Shown piece by piece: positions 27,535-36,130 of a stretch of DNA of 61,135 nt. Made by a program: the position numbers and the translations under genes. The stretch lies in assembly GCA_030528645.1 (NCBI GenBank), contig JAUMYM010000006.1, positions 1 through 61,135 on the forward strand. Direction: 5' to 3'. Numbering within the stretch: the stretch's first letter is position 1; each line of letters starts with the position of its first letter. The notes below the pieces were generated by a model that was not told where the DNA came from, did not search any database, and saw nothing but the letters and a program-made list of their open reading frames with translations. Origin of the DNA: Erysipelotrichaceae bacterium. Lineage in GTDB: Bacteria; Bacillota_I; Bacilli_A; Erysipelotrichales; Erysipelotrichaceae.

Positions 27535-28708
27535 AGTTATCTTTATAAATACTTTTTGCATAGTAGGAAGGAGTGACTTTATATCTTTGGGTAAATTTTC
27601 TTGAGAAGTAGTGAATACTGTTGAAGCCAAGCATAGATGAAATTTCTGAAATGTTGTGTTTATTTTCTCTGATTAAAATACGACTTTTCTTAAGTTTTGC
27701 TTCATTGATGTATTTCTTAGGGGCAATCTTAATATTATCTTTAAATAAATTTTGTAAAGATGATCTTGATATCGAGAAATGATGACATATTTCAGCGATG
27801 GAAAGAGGTTCATATAGATGACTGTCAATATAGTTGATGATTTCATTCACCATTTCGTTTTCGAAGTGTTGATTGATTGGAGAGGTTGGTTTTTGTTCTT
27901 CCAGATGGAAGTCATATTGCAATAGATTAATGATTAATACTTTTAGTAAGCTAATCATTAAATCTTCTCGATATGGTAAATCAATGTTTGATTCATCCAC
28001 AAATTTATTTAGTGTAGATAGCAGTTCTCTTTTAATTTTAAATTTACGATTAATTAAGGATTGATAATGTTCGATTGACATATTAAACATGATTGTTAAA
28101 TAAGAACATGGTTTATTGGCGGTTACCTTTTGGCGATGAAATTGGTTAGGACCAAAAATCATAAGCTCATATTCATTAATCTCATAGTTTTTTCCTTCTA
28201 CTTCCACATTTAAAGAACCATTATCGACATATGTTAATTCAAAGTATTCATGTTGCTCCCCGTCAAAATAATAGCCGGTACCTTTTACACTATAGTAAAA
28301 AGAGAAGATTTCATCGATATGAAAGCTTGTTTTAATGTGTGTGATACCATAAGGTTTTGATAAAGGAGCAACCCTTTTTTTAGCATGTTTTTTATGGATG
28401 ACTTCACAAGTTGTTTTATTAGTCATTGGAATAATGTTGAAATATAAATTAGGATGAAGTTTTACAGTACGATGCATGACGAATTGTTGCATGATAGGAT
28501 CACTGTTGTGTTCTTTGATACATAACATGGCAATACCATCAATACATTTAATAATAACCTCATCGTTATATTGATGTAATTCTGATAAATCTTTTATGGT
28601 TGTTTCTACGGTAGTTACTGTGTAAGTATCCATATTTAGTAAATTTGTATCAATTTCATATATAGAACCATATTGCGTAAATTGTGTTCCAGTTGTTTTT
28701 TTATACAT
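27533..28708 (-). CDS. AraC-family transcriptional regulator of the amino-sugar locus
   Basis: The C-terminal 100 residues form a double helix-turn-helix of the AraC type: PLSIAEICHHFSISRSSLQN and then ISEISSMLGFNSIHYFSRKF, the standard signature. A cupin-like sensor occupies the middle (YFELTYVDNGSLNVEVEG, then ELMIFGPNQFHRQKV). An extra N-terminal part of about 110 residues (TQFTQYGSIYEIDTN, then KLHPNLYFNIIPM) is unusual and resembles a second cupin of the ureidoglycolate-lyase type. The ATG at 28708 follows AAAGGTG; a GTG nine bases earlier is rejected. It is divergent from the EIIB gene at 28967, which it probably controls. Confidence 0.85.
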   Translation of the reverse strand: MYKKTTGTQFTQYGSIYEIDTNLLNMDTYTVTTVETTIKDLSELHQYNDEVIIKCIDGIAMLCIKEHNSDPIMQQFVMHRTVKLHPNLYFNIIPMTNKTTCEVIHKKHAKKRVAPLSKPYGITHIKTSFHIDEIFSFYYSVKGTGYYFDGEQHEYFELTYVDNGSLNVEVEGKNYEINEYELMIFGPNQFHRQKVTANKPCSYLTIMFNMSIEHYQSLINRKFKIKRELLSTLNKFVDESNIDLPYREDLMISLLKVLIINLLQYDFHLEEQKPTSPINQHFENEMVNEIINYIDSHLYEPLSIAEICHHFSISRSSLQNLFKDNIKIAPKKYINEAKLKKSRILIRENKHNISEISSMLGFNSIHYFSRKFTQRYKVTPSYYAKSIYKDN

Positions 28709-28751
28709 ATTAATCACCTTTTATATTATAAATCTATCTTCATTTTTGTAC

Positions 28752-28775
28752 AATTCATTTAATCATAAATGAATT
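28752..28775. repeat. Inverted repeat in the regulator-EIIB intergenic region
   Basis: AATTCATTTA and TAAATGAATT (10 bp each, perfect) flank ATCA. It lies 44 bases upstream of the regulator start, so it could be an operator on the minus-strand promoter or a leader hairpin. Confidence 0.6.
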
Positions 28776-28791
28776 AAATTTAAAAGTACAA

Positions 28792-28814
28792 ATTAGGAAA
28801 TGATTTTTCCTAAT
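28792..28814. repeat. Second inverted repeat in the regulator-EIIB intergenic region
   Basis: ATTAGGAAA and TTTCCTAAT (9 bp each, perfect) flank TGATT. It lies midway between the divergent genes and is followed by 10-base spaced direct repeats. Confidence 0.6.
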
Positions 28815-28843
28815 GGATAGTTGGATATTCCTAGTTTATATAA

Positions 28844-28860
28844 AAAAGTGTTGAAAAGTG
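28844..28860. promoter_or_regulatory. Direct repeat, possible AraC-type binding half-sites
   Basis: AAAAGTG occurs at 28844-28850 and again at 28854-28860, one helical turn apart. AraC/XylS proteins often bind such tandem half-sites. The EIIB promoter -10 (TATAAT, 28945-28950) is about 85 bases downstream and has no good -35, as expected if it needs an activator. Confidence 0.4.
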
Positions 28861-28944
28861 CAAATCAAAAGTTATTTTGTATAAAGAAATATTAAGTAAA
28901 TACAAGTAAAATATTTTTATAGTAAGCGGTTTAATTTTCCGCTC

Positions 28945-28950
28945 TATAAT
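28945..28950 (+). promoter_or_regulatory. -10 box of the second PTS operon, preceded by an inverted repeat
   Basis: TATAAT (28945-28950) lies 17 bases before the EIIB start. AGCGG and CCGCT (28925-28929 and 28939-28943) form an imperfectly spaced inverted repeat just upstream, where a -35 or operator would lie. Confidence 0.5.
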
Positions 28951-28966
28951 GAAGGGATGAGCAAAT

Positions 28967-29443
28967 ATGCCAAATATCGTATTAACGAGAATTGACAACC
29001 GACTAATTCATGGTCAAGTTGCTACACAATGGTGTGGCAGCATTGGGGCTAACTTAATTTTAGTGGCTAATGATGATGTTGCTGGCAATTCATTTCGACA
29101 AGGCTTGATGGATATGGCTGCTCCTAGTTACGCTCAAACACGTTATTGGACGATTGAGAAAACGATTAGCACAATCCATAAGGCTTCTGATGCACAAAAG
29201 ATTTTCTTAGTTTGTGAAACACCTACTGATGTTTTAAAACTAGTAGAAGGTGGAGTACCGATTAAGAAAGTTAACATTGGTAATATGCATATGGCAGATG
29301 GTAAACGCCAAGTTGCGACAACTGTTGCTGTAGATGATACTGATGTTGCTGCATTTAAAAAACTTCAAGAACTTGGGGTTGAACTAGAAATTCGTAAAGT
29401 TCCACAAGAGGGAACAGAAGATGTTTCTAAATTATTTAAGTAA
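28967..29443 (+). CDS. PTS mannose-family EIIB, probably N-acetylgalactosamine-type
   Basis: This phosphocarrier of the second mannose-family PTS has its active-site histidine at residue 15 in TRIDNRLIHGQVATQW. NIGNMHMADGKRQ is the second family motif. At 158 residues it is full length. It leads an EIIB-EIIC-EIID operon facing nagA, agaS, kbaZ-type and EIIA genes, and the divergent araC-type regulator lies upstream. N-acetylgalactosamine or galactosamine is the likely substrate by context; other amino sugars are possible. Confidence 0.92.
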   Translation: MPNIVLTRIDNRLIHGQVATQWCGSIGANLILVANDDVAGNSFRQGLMDMAAPSYAQTRYWTIEKTISTIHKASDAQKIFLVCETPTDVLKLVEGGVPIKKVNIGNMHMADGKRQVATTVAVDDTDVAAFKKLQELGVELEIRKVPQEGTEDVSKLFK

Positions 29444-29480
29444 TTGCAAAAAATAATCATAATGAAAGGGGACTAATATA

Positions 29481-30275
29481 ATGGATATACTTCAAATTAT
29501 ATTACTTGCAATTGTAACATTTATATTTGCAATCGACCAATTCTCATTAACCGAATTATTATACCGTCCAATTATCGCTTGTCCAATTATTGGGATTATC
29601 TTAGGTGATGCTCAAACTGGTTTAGCAATTGGTGGTACTTATGAATTAATGATGATTGGTAACATGCCGGTTGGTGGGGCACAACCTCCAAATGCGGTAC
29701 TTGGTGGTATCGTTGCTATGATTTTCGCGGTAAAAGCTGGATTCGGTGTTGAAGAAGCATTAGGTGCTTCAGTTGTCTTCGCTGTATTCGGTCAATATGC
29801 AGTAACAACTACATTTGCTTTAATGTCAGGTATCATGGCAAAAGCAGACAAACATGCTGACTTAGCAGAGCCTAAGGGAATTGCTCAAGTTAACTACATC
29901 TCTATGTTAATCTTAGGTAGTTTATTTGCGTTGTTTGCTGTATTAGCTTACGTTGGTGGAGAAGCTATGGGTGCAACTTTACAAGACTTCTCTGATAAAT
30001 TCAAATGGTTCATGGTAGGTCTTGGAGCGGCAGGTGGAATGATGCGTTTCGTTGGGTTTGCAATCTTAATGAAAATTATGCTTGCTAACGATATGTGGGG
30101 TATTTACTTCGCTGGATTTGCAGCAGCTGCAATTTTAGGAAATATTCCAGCTACTTCAGGAGCTACATTGTTATTAGTTGCGTTTATTGGTGCAGCAATT
30201 GCATTATACGACTATAACACAAACGTTAAAATTAAAAACTTAGTAGGAAATGGAGGTACTAGTGATGGCATCTAA
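29481..30275 (+). CDS. PTS mannose-family EIIC, probably N-acetylgalactosamine-type
   Basis: This membrane translocation subunit has 264 residues. The family motif reads GNMPVGGAQPPNAVLGGIVA near residues 60-79, and ACPIIGIILGDAQTGLAIGG lies just before. It follows EIIB by 37 bases with a good AAAGGGG site. Its last codons carry the ribosome site of EIID and overlap that gene by 11 bases, exactly as in the first PTS operon, which points to common ancestry. Confidence 0.93.
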   Translation: MDILQIILLAIVTFIFAIDQFSLTELLYRPIIACPIIGIILGDAQTGLAIGGTYELMMIGNMPVGGAQPPNAVLGGIVAMIFAVKAGFGVEEALGASVVFAVFGQYAVTTTFALMSGIMAKADKHADLAEPKGIAQVNYISMLILGSLFALFAVLAYVGGEAMGATLQDFSDKFKWFMVGLGAAGGMMRFVGFAILMKIMLANDMWGIYFAGFAAAAILGNIPATSGATLLLVAFIGAAIALYDYNTNVKIKNLVGNGGTSDGI

Positions 30276-31125
30276 TGTTACAGCTTATAAAGATTTAACT
30301 CCAGCTAAATCACTAGATAAAGCTACCTTAAATAAAATGGTATGGTTATCTACTATGCTTCAAGCATCTTTCAACTACGAAAGAATGCAAGCAGCTGGTT
30401 GGTTATGGGGTATTTTACCTGGATTAGAAAAAATCCATACTAATAAAGAAGACTTATCTGCTTCAATGACTCACAACTTAGAGTTCTTTAATACTCACCC
30501 ATTCTTAGTAACATTCGTTATGGGTATCGTATTATCATTAGAACAACAAAAAGCAGACATCAATACAATCCGTGCGGTACGTGTTGCTGCAATGGGTCCA
30601 TTAGGTGGTATTGGTGATGCGTTGTTCTGGTTCACATTAGTTCCAGTTACTGCTGGTATTACAGCTGGTATGGCAATTAATGGAAGCTTTGCAGGTCCAA
30701 TCTTATACTTCTTAATTACATTTGGAGTACAAATGGGCTTACGTTTCTGGTTAATGTACTGGTCTTATTCTTTAGGAACAAGTGCAATTGGTGTATTAAC
30801 TAAGAATGCAAAAGAATTTACACATGCTGCAAGTATGTTAGGGGTATTCGTTGTTGGTGCTTTAACATGTAACTTTGGTGGTACAAGACTTGGAATGGTA
30901 ATTCCAAACGGTGAAAAACCAATCGATGTACAAGCTTTATTAGATGGTATTTTACCAGCATTAATACCTCTTGGATTAACATTAATGTGCTACACATTAA
31001 TCAAAAAGAAAAACTGGTCTCCAATGAAATGTATCGGTTTATTATTAGTAATCGGTATCGTTGGAGGATTCTTAGGAATTTGGCCAGGGGATTACAAAAC
31101 TGTAATTCAATTCCCTTGGCACTAA
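30265..31125 (+). CDS. PTS mannose-family EIID, probably N-acetylgalactosamine-type
   Basis: This partner of EIIC has 286 residues from the ATG at 30265, preceded by GGAGGT; the in-frame ATG at 30250 has no ribosome site. Motifs are TMLQASFNYERMQAAGWLWG, MTHNLEFFNTHPFLVTFVMG and GPLGGIGDALFWFTLVPVTA. The sequence is closely paralogous to the EIID at 18244, but it is longer and has GC-ending codons such as TTC and AAC more often, as expected of a highly expressed gene. A terminator follows at 31159. Confidence 0.94.
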   Translation: MASNVTAYKDLTPAKSLDKATLNKMVWLSTMLQASFNYERMQAAGWLWGILPGLEKIHTNKEDLSASMTHNLEFFNTHPFLVTFVMGIVLSLEQQKADINTIRAVRVAAMGPLGGIGDALFWFTLVPVTAGITAGMAINGSFAGPILYFLITFGVQMGLRFWLMYWSYSLGTSAIGVLTKNAKEFTHAASMLGVFVVGALTCNFGGTRLGMVIPNGEKPIDVQALLDGILPALIPLGLTLMCYTLIKKKNWSPMKCIGLLLVIGIVGGFLGIWPGDYKTVIQFPWH

Positions 31126-31158
31126 GCTATTATATTTAATTTTGCTTGAACTTCATTT

Positions 31159-31186
31159 AAAACACGCAGGGCATGCGTGTTTTTCT
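31159..31186 (+). terminator. Terminator after the second PTS operon
   Basis: A 10-bp perfect stem (31159-31168 with 31174-31183), a 5-base loop GGGCA and a T tail. It lies 21 bases before the next gene, so that gene depends on readthrough or on a weak promoter of its own. Confidence 0.8.
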
Positions 31187-31206
31187 TGATAGTAGAAAGG
31201 ATTGTT

Positions 31207-31833
31207 ATGGATCGTAATGTCATTTTAGTTTTAATATTTATAGTATTAGCAATATTCTTTTCAATTACAGTAAAATTTGTTAAAAAACATTATTCTACTA
31301 AAATTGTTCGTTTATTAGAAGAAAGAAAGTTTGATGAGTTTGATCAGTTAATTGAAACCTTTATCATTAAAATTTTATTTATGCCATTTAACATCGATTA
31401 TATGAAGTTAAATAGTGCTATTTTAAGAGATAACAAAAAAATGATTCTTCAAGCGTTTGAGAAGTTTGAAAAACATCGTTTGAATCATAAGCAAAAATCG
31501 TTGATTTATATGATGGCATTTAATTATTATGTTTCAGTTGAAGATCAAAAACATGCGAAAAAGTATTTAAATTTAGTTATTGATTTAAAAGATGAACAAA
31601 TGATAAAAGAAGCAAGTCGTATTTATGATATATATATTGAAAAAGGAGATCGTTACTTAGAAGAAATCTTAGAGGAAACAAAGAATCTTCCAGAGGAACA
31701 TCGTGGAGTAAACGAATTCTTAATTTCAATTATGTATGAAAATAAAAAAGATCATAAAAAGGCAAAAGAATATCGAGAACTTTCTGAGACACATATTGCA
31801 ATGTTAGATGAACTACTAAAAGCAAAAAAATAA
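31207..31833 (+). CDS. Membrane-anchored helical-repeat protein of unknown function
   Basis: I do not recognise this 208-residue protein. A single N-terminal membrane helix (about residues 5-24, NVILVLIFIVLAIFFSITVK) precedes a soluble part of regularly spaced amphipathic helices resembling tetratricopeptide repeats. Examples are MAFNYYVSVEDQKHAKKYLN and LISIMYENKKDHKKAKEYRE. The ATG at 31207 follows GAAAGG; an earlier ATG at 31177 lies in the terminator. It is convergent with the kbaZ-type gene. A scaffold role at the membrane is possible but unsupported. Confidence 0.72.
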   Translation: MDRNVILVLIFIVLAIFFSITVKFVKKHYSTKIVRLLEERKFDEFDQLIETFIIKILFMPFNIDYMKLNSAILRDNKKMILQAFEKFEKHRLNHKQKSLIYMMAFNYYVSVEDQKHAKKYLNLVIDLKDEQMIKEASRIYDIYIEKGDRYLEEILEETKNLPEEHRGVNEFLISIMYENKKDHKKAKEYRELSETHIAMLDELLKAKK

Positions 31834-31860
31834 CCACTTCTATGAAGTGGCTATTTTTTT
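31834..31860. terminator. Bidirectional terminator
   Basis: A 7-bp stem CCACTTC / GAAGTGG (31834-31840 and 31844-31850) with a 3-base loop is followed by a T tract on the plus strand and by TTATTTTTTT on the minus strand. It ends both the helical-repeat gene and the kbaZ-type gene. Confidence 0.8.
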
Positions 31861-33178
31861 AATCATTTAATTTATCTTGGTGTGTTGCGTATAGATATTC
31901 ATCTACTGTATTGATTACGCGATCTTTTACTAATTCACGAGGACAATTCTTTAATACACCTTCACGTACTTTTGTGTACTGGATTGGCATAAATTGACTT
32001 AATAAGTTTAAAGGTACACCATCCTTAAAGTTAGTAAATAATGTATCAATCGCTTGTTTTACACTTTCTTTTGGCATGAAATAACGACTACGATCTGAGA
32101 ATGAATATTTACGTTTCAATGCAATTTCTTGTGTAGTTCCATGATAGTGTTTTGACCAATATTTAGGTTCCTTTAACATTTCTTCTTCTAGAATTTCAAT
32201 GAGATGACTTGTTTTTGTATCCGTATCTTTGAAATATTCTTTTTCAGCGAAGGCTAGGGCAAATAGAGCTTCACGAGCTTGGAATGTCAAACCCGGACCA
32301 ACTTTTAAGATACCAACACCATCTTCGACAAGTTCTCTTAGTTTAATTTTTGTTTGATAGTCTGTAGAGTGACCTTCATAAACTAAAGATGAATATTCTT
32401 TAATGGCATTCATTAAGTCAGTCGCTTTGAAGCGATCGTATTCGGTACATCCGGCATCTTTTTCTTCCACACCGGGTTGTACAACAACCGCAATAACATA
32501 CTTCCAAGCTTCTTGCAGATTTTCACTTGCAAATGCTGTTTCAAATGCTTTTACAGTATCTTTGAAGTCAGATACCTTTGTAACCGATACCCCACTGTCT
32601 TTTGCATCTTGAGAACCTCCAGGGATTGGAACTTCACTACCAACAATATATACCGGATGTATAGCATCTGGTTTTGTCTTTAATAACTCTTGGTAGGCTG
32701 CTTCAGCCACTTTGGCAAGCATAGCACCTCGACGAGCGATGGTTTCATCGGTTAAACGTGTATTAGGATTATCGCTATTTACCTTCATACTTGTATCAAT
32801 ATGAATTTTCGTAAAGCCAGCTAATACATAGTCATGAATTAATTGACTTGCTTCTTGCATAGCTTTTTCTTCATCGTAGTGTGTAAATGTTAATGGACCT
32901 AAGTGATCTCCTCCAAGAATAATACGATCTTGTGCTAATCCTACTTTCTTAGCCAATGTATTGATAAATTGAACAAAATCACTTGGTTTCATACCTGTAT
33001 AGCCACCGTATTGGTCCACTTGATTGGCTGTTGCTTCAATTAATAAAACAGTATTTGTTTCAATTGCGCGTTTCATACAAGCTTCCAATACCAATTCATT
33101 GGCTGTACATGCACTATAAATACCTACTGGAATTCCTTTTTTTTGTAAATCAATAATTTTTAATAATGGATGTTTCAT
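31859..33178 (-). CDS. kbaZ: Tagatose-1,6-bisphosphate aldolase subunit KbaZ/GatZ-like
   Basis: KbaZ/GatZ proteins partner with the class II aldolase KbaY/GatY, which splits tagatose 1,6-bisphosphate in galactitol and N-acetylgalactosamine breakdown. The family signatures are GIPVGIYSACTANELVLEA, LIEATANQVDQYGGYTGM, IILGGDHLGPL and KIHIDTSMKV. At 439 residues it is full length. The ATG at 33178 follows GGGAGG. It is downstream of EIIA and agaS on the minus strand, but a perfect palindrome with T tract (33201-33224) lies between. No kbaY is in the window. Confidence 0.9.
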   Translation of the reverse strand: MKHPLLKIIDLQKKGIPVGIYSACTANELVLEACMKRAIETNTVLLIEATANQVDQYGGYTGMKPSDFVQFINTLAKKVGLAQDRIILGGDHLGPLTFTHYDEEKAMQEASQLIHDYVLAGFTKIHIDTSMKVNSDNPNTRLTDETIARRGAMLAKVAEAAYQELLKTKPDAIHPVYIVGSEVPIPGGSQDAKDSGVSVTKVSDFKDTVKAFETAFASENLQEAWKYVIAVVVQPGVEEKDAGCTEYDRFKATDLMNAIKEYSSLVYEGHSTDYQTKIKLRELVEDGVGILKVGPGLTFQAREALFALAFAEKEYFKDTDTKTSHLIEILEEEMLKEPKYWSKHYHGTTQEIALKRKYSFSDRSRYFMPKESVKQAIDTLFTNFKDGVPLNLLSQFMPIQYTKVREGVLKNCPRELVKDRVINTVDEYLYATHQDKLND

Positions 33179-33200
33179 AGTTCCTCCCAATTTTAAACAT

Positions 33201-33224
33201 AAAAAAGCGATATATCGCTTTTTT
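33201..33224 (-). terminator. Palindromic internal terminator between EIIA and kbaZ-type gene
   Basis: A 24-base perfect palindrome (AAAAAAGCGATA and its complement) overlaps the EIIA stop codon and lies 22 bases before the kbaZ-type start. It probably lowers, or makes conditional, the expression of the last gene. Confidence 0.6.
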
Positions 33225-33654
33225 AAATACCATCTTCACTTTCTACTTCTACTTTTTCAACATACGTGTATTTTACGATTTGATCTTTACCGGTATTTAT
33301 TGCCATATCCGCTAAAGCATCCACATCTTCTATAAATCCACGTGCCATTGAAATCTCAATTAACATAGCTAAATTAGTTCCAGCAAGAACTTTAATGTTT
33401 TCTTTACGATTCATTGAAATTTCCACAGCCGTTTTAAATGGTGAACCACCAGCTAAATCGGTAAATACTAAAATACCATTACAATCTTTTAATTCATCCA
33501 TCGCTTTGTTTAATTCTCTTGCTAAATCTTCTACAGAATATTCTTGCACAAAATCAATAGCGATGTAATGCTCAGGCATTCCAGCGATTAATTTTACAGA
33601 GCTCGTTAAACCTGAGCCGAAGTTACCATGACCAGTAACAATAATTCCTACCAT
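33223..33654 (-). CDS. agaF: PTS mannose-family EIIA component
   Basis: This soluble phosphocarrier accepts phosphate from HPr and hands it to EIIB. The active-site histidine is residue 9 in VGIIVTGHGNFGSGL, and LVFTDLAGGSPFKTAVEIS is the second family motif. At 143 residues it is full length. It lies between agaS and the kbaZ-type gene on the minus strand. It is the only mannose-type EIIA in the window, so it may serve both EIIBCD sets. AGGAGG precedes the ATG. Confidence 0.93.
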   Translation of the reverse strand: MVGIIVTGHGNFGSGLTSSVKLIAGMPEHYIAIDFVQEYSVEDLARELNKAMDELKDCNGILVFTDLAGGSPFKTAVEISMNRKENIKVLAGTNLAMLIEISMARGFIEDVDALADMAINTGKDQIVKYTYVEKVEVESEDGI

Positions 33655-33665
33655 ATATGTTCCTC

Positions 33666-34847
33666 CTATTTTGAATATGGGTATAAAGTAACACCTTTAA
33701 CCACACGATTTACTTCTCCACTTGGACAAGGGTTATCTGGTGTAATATTTAATAATAATGATTTATAAAGGGCAATTAATTGTGCAACAATAATATAATC
33801 TAAACCTAAGAATACATTATCTAATGCATATTCATTTTTAAATGAATAGTAATAATCAACAAGTGGTTCTAACTCACTGTAATAGCGATTTGAAATAACT
33901 AAGATTTTATTGCCTTTACGCTGTAGAGACATTTCTTTAATTAAATCAAGTTCATATTGATAACTATAAGCATCATCACTTACGTAAATAACGGTTAATG
34001 TTTCATCGTTAATGATAGATTTAGGACCATGTCTAAATCCAAGTGGTGTATCATACATCGTTACTGTTTTTCCAGCTGTTAGCTCTAACATTTTTAATGC
34101 AGATTCTTGGCTAACACCTTTTAATGCATTGGCACCTAAATAAACGATACGATTAAAGTTATATTCTTGAACTAATTGATGGAAGTAAGAGAAATCTTCT
34201 TGTACCATCTTGTAAGCGTTGTTTATAACTTGTTGGAACTCTTTTTCTAATGTATCTAAGTTATCCAAGTGGAAACACAATAGGGTTGCTAAGTACATAT
34301 TTGTATAGCTTGATGTCATCGCAAAACTTTGATCATGTGTTTCATCGGTTAAATTAATCGCATAAGCATGTGGATTGTTCATTGCAGCCTTACTTAATGC
34401 ACCATTTTTATTGCATGTAATAAATAAATGATACACGTTATCTTGACATACCGCATTTGCAACATCGACAGCTCCAACAGATTCTGGAGAATTACCACTA
34501 CGCCCATAAGAAACTAAAAGCGTTGGTTTACTTCTAGATAAATAGTTTTCCGGAGTAGCGACTAAATCGGTTGTTCCATACGATTTTACTTTGTAGTTTT
34601 TCATTAGTTTGTTTAAGTAACTATATACAGAGTTACCAACAAATTCACTTGTTCCAGCACCGGTTAAAATAATATCGTAATCTTCGTGCTTTAATACATT
34701 ATTTAAAAATGAAGCAAGTTCATCTTTCATTTCTTTTATCTGTGTAAATGTTTTTTTCCAAGTGTCAGGTTGTTGATGGATTTCACTTGCTGTAAATGTA
34801 CTTGTTGATAATGTAAGTTGTTCATCAGTCATATTAAAAAAAGCCAT
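33666..34847 (-). CDS. agaS: Galactosamine-6-phosphate deaminase/isomerase AgaS
   Basis: AgaS converts galactosamine 6-phosphate to tagatose 6-phosphate with release of ammonia. The 393-residue protein has two SIS domains: DIILTGAGTSEFVGNSVYSY with LVSYGRSGNSPESVGAVD, and NRIVYLGANALKGVSQESAL with FRHGPKSIINDETL. HGPKS and the final GEVNRVVKGVTLY fit the AgaS group. It starts a minus-strand unit agaS-EIIA-kbaZ type, divergent from nagA. Its promoter (TTGTTT-N17-TATAAT) overlaps a palindrome. Confidence 0.9.
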   Translation of the reverse strand: MAFFNMTDEQLTLSTSTFTASEIHQQPDTWKKTFTQIKEMKDELASFLNNVLKHEDYDIILTGAGTSEFVGNSVYSYLNKLMKNYKVKSYGTTDLVATPENYLSRSKPTLLVSYGRSGNSPESVGAVDVANAVCQDNVYHLFITCNKNGALSKAAMNNPHAYAINLTDETHDQSFAMTSSYTNMYLATLLCFHLDNLDTLEKEFQQVINNAYKMVQEDFSYFHQLVQEYNFNRIVYLGANALKGVSQESALKMLELTAGKTVTMYDTPLGFRHGPKSIINDETLTVIYVSDDAYSYQYELDLIKEMSLQRKGNKILVISNRYYSELEPLVDYYYSFKNEYALDNVFLGLDYIIVAQLIALYKSLLLNITPDNPCPSGEVNRVVKGVTLYPYSK

Positions 34848-34873
34848 TTATTTACCTCTTTTCTACTAACATC

Positions 34874-34903
34874 ATTATAGTAAATGAATTGTTTAAAAAC
34901 AAT
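34874..34903 (-). promoter_or_regulatory. agaS promoter with overlapping palindrome
   Basis: On the minus strand TTGTTT (34902-34897) and TATAAT (34879-34874) are 17 bases apart. The palindrome ATTGTTT-AA-AAACAAT (34888-34903) covers the -35, a good place for a repressor. The nagA start is about 90 bases away on the other strand. Confidence 0.65.
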
Positions 34904-34990
34904 AAATAGGTTAAAATATATAAGTAATATAGATAAAAATACAAATGAAAAATATAAAAATTATGTAGAATTATATATGGAGGGAAAAGT

Positions 34991-36130
34991 ATGATAATTC
35001 AAAGTAAAAAAGTATGGTTAGTTGGTCAATTTCATCCTGCACAAATCGAGATTGAAAATCAAAAGATTAAAAATGTATATCCTTATGGAACAAAGGAAGT
35101 GGACCAAGATTATGGCTCATTAAGAATTGTTCCCGGTTTTATTGATATTCATACACATGGTGCTTATGGATTTGATACCAATGATGCCAATGAAGAAGGA
35201 TTAAGACATTGGCTAGCTAACATTCCAAGTGAAGGGGTTACAGGTTTATGTCCTACAACGATTACACAATCAAATGCAGTATTGACAAAAGCTGTAAAAA
35301 ACGTTGCGAAAGTAGTGGAAGATGGATATACAGGTGCTGAAGTATTAGGTATTCATTTTGAAGGGCCATATTTAGATATGGTATATAAAGGGGCTCAACC
35401 TGAACAACACATTGTTACTCCTACCGTTGAAGAATTTAAACAGTATCAAAAAGATGCGAATGGATTAATTAAAGTTATGACCTTAGCAACTGAACATGAT
35501 CCAGATTTTGCATTAACAAAATATTGTCAAGAAACAGGAGTGAATGTATCAATTGGACATTCATCAAGTACGTATGATCAAGTATTAATGGCAGTAGCCA
35601 ATGGAGCTCGTTCAATGACACATATTTATAATGGTATGTCACCATTTAATCATCGTAAAAATGGAATGATTGGAGCAGCATTACGTATGAGAGAATTATA
35701 TGGTGAAGTAATTTGTGATGGAAATCATTCAACACCTGCAGCATTAAATATTCTATTTAAGTCAAAGGGTATGAATAAGACTATTATGGTTACCGATTCA
35801 TTAATGGCAAAAGGAAAACCGGTAGGTTCTAAGTTTATTTTTGGTGGAAATGAAATTGAAATTTATCCCGATGGTTCAGCGCATCTTACATCTACAAAAG
35901 GATTAGCAGGTTCAACCTTATCAATGAATAATGGACTACGCATTTTGGTGGAAGAGGCTGATTTACCTTTTGAACAAGCCTTAGCTTCTGCAACCATCAA
36001 TCCAGCAAAATTATTAAGAGTAGATGATCGAAAAGGTTATATTGTTTCTGGCTATGATGCAGACTTAGTGGTATTAAATGATGACTATAGTGTTGCACAA
36101 ACATATTGTAGAGGAATTGCTAGTTTATAA
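34991..36130 (+). CDS. nagA: N-acetylglucosamine/galactosamine-6-phosphate deacetylase
   Basis: This enzyme removes acetate from N-acetylated hexosamine 6-phosphates. The amidohydrolase metal site is complete: IDIHTHGAYG, HFEGPYLD, SIGHSSSTYDQ, SMTHIYNGMSPFNHRKNG and VTDSLMAKG. At 379 residues it is normal. Neighbourhood (agaS, EIIA, kbaZ type) suggests it acts as AgaA on N-acetylgalactosamine 6-phosphate, but NagA and AgaA cannot be told apart by eye. GGAGGG precedes the ATG. The stop overlaps the next gene (TAATG). Confidence 0.92.
   Translation: MIIQSKKVWLVGQFHPAQIEIENQKIKNVYPYGTKEVDQDYGSLRIVPGFIDIHTHGAYGFDTNDANEEGLRHWLANIPSEGVTGLCPTTITQSNAVLTKAVKNVAKVVEDGYTGAEVLGIHFEGPYLDMVYKGAQPEQHIVTPTVEEFKQYQKDANGLIKVMTLATEHDPDFALTKYCQETGVNVSIGHSSSTYDQVLMAVANGARSMTHIYNGMSPFNHRKNGMIGAALRMRELYGEVICDGNHSTPAALNILFKSKGMNKTIMVTDSLMAKGKPVGSKFIFGGNEIEIYPDGSAHLTSTKGLAGSTLSMNNGLRILVEEADLPFEQALASATINPAKLLRVDDRKGYIVSGYDADLVVLNDDYSVAQTYCRGIASL

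Noticed and set aside
31177-31206. Upstream start for the helical-repeat protein
   Set aside because: The codons lie in a terminator hairpin and have no ribosome site; ATG 31207 follows GAAAGG.
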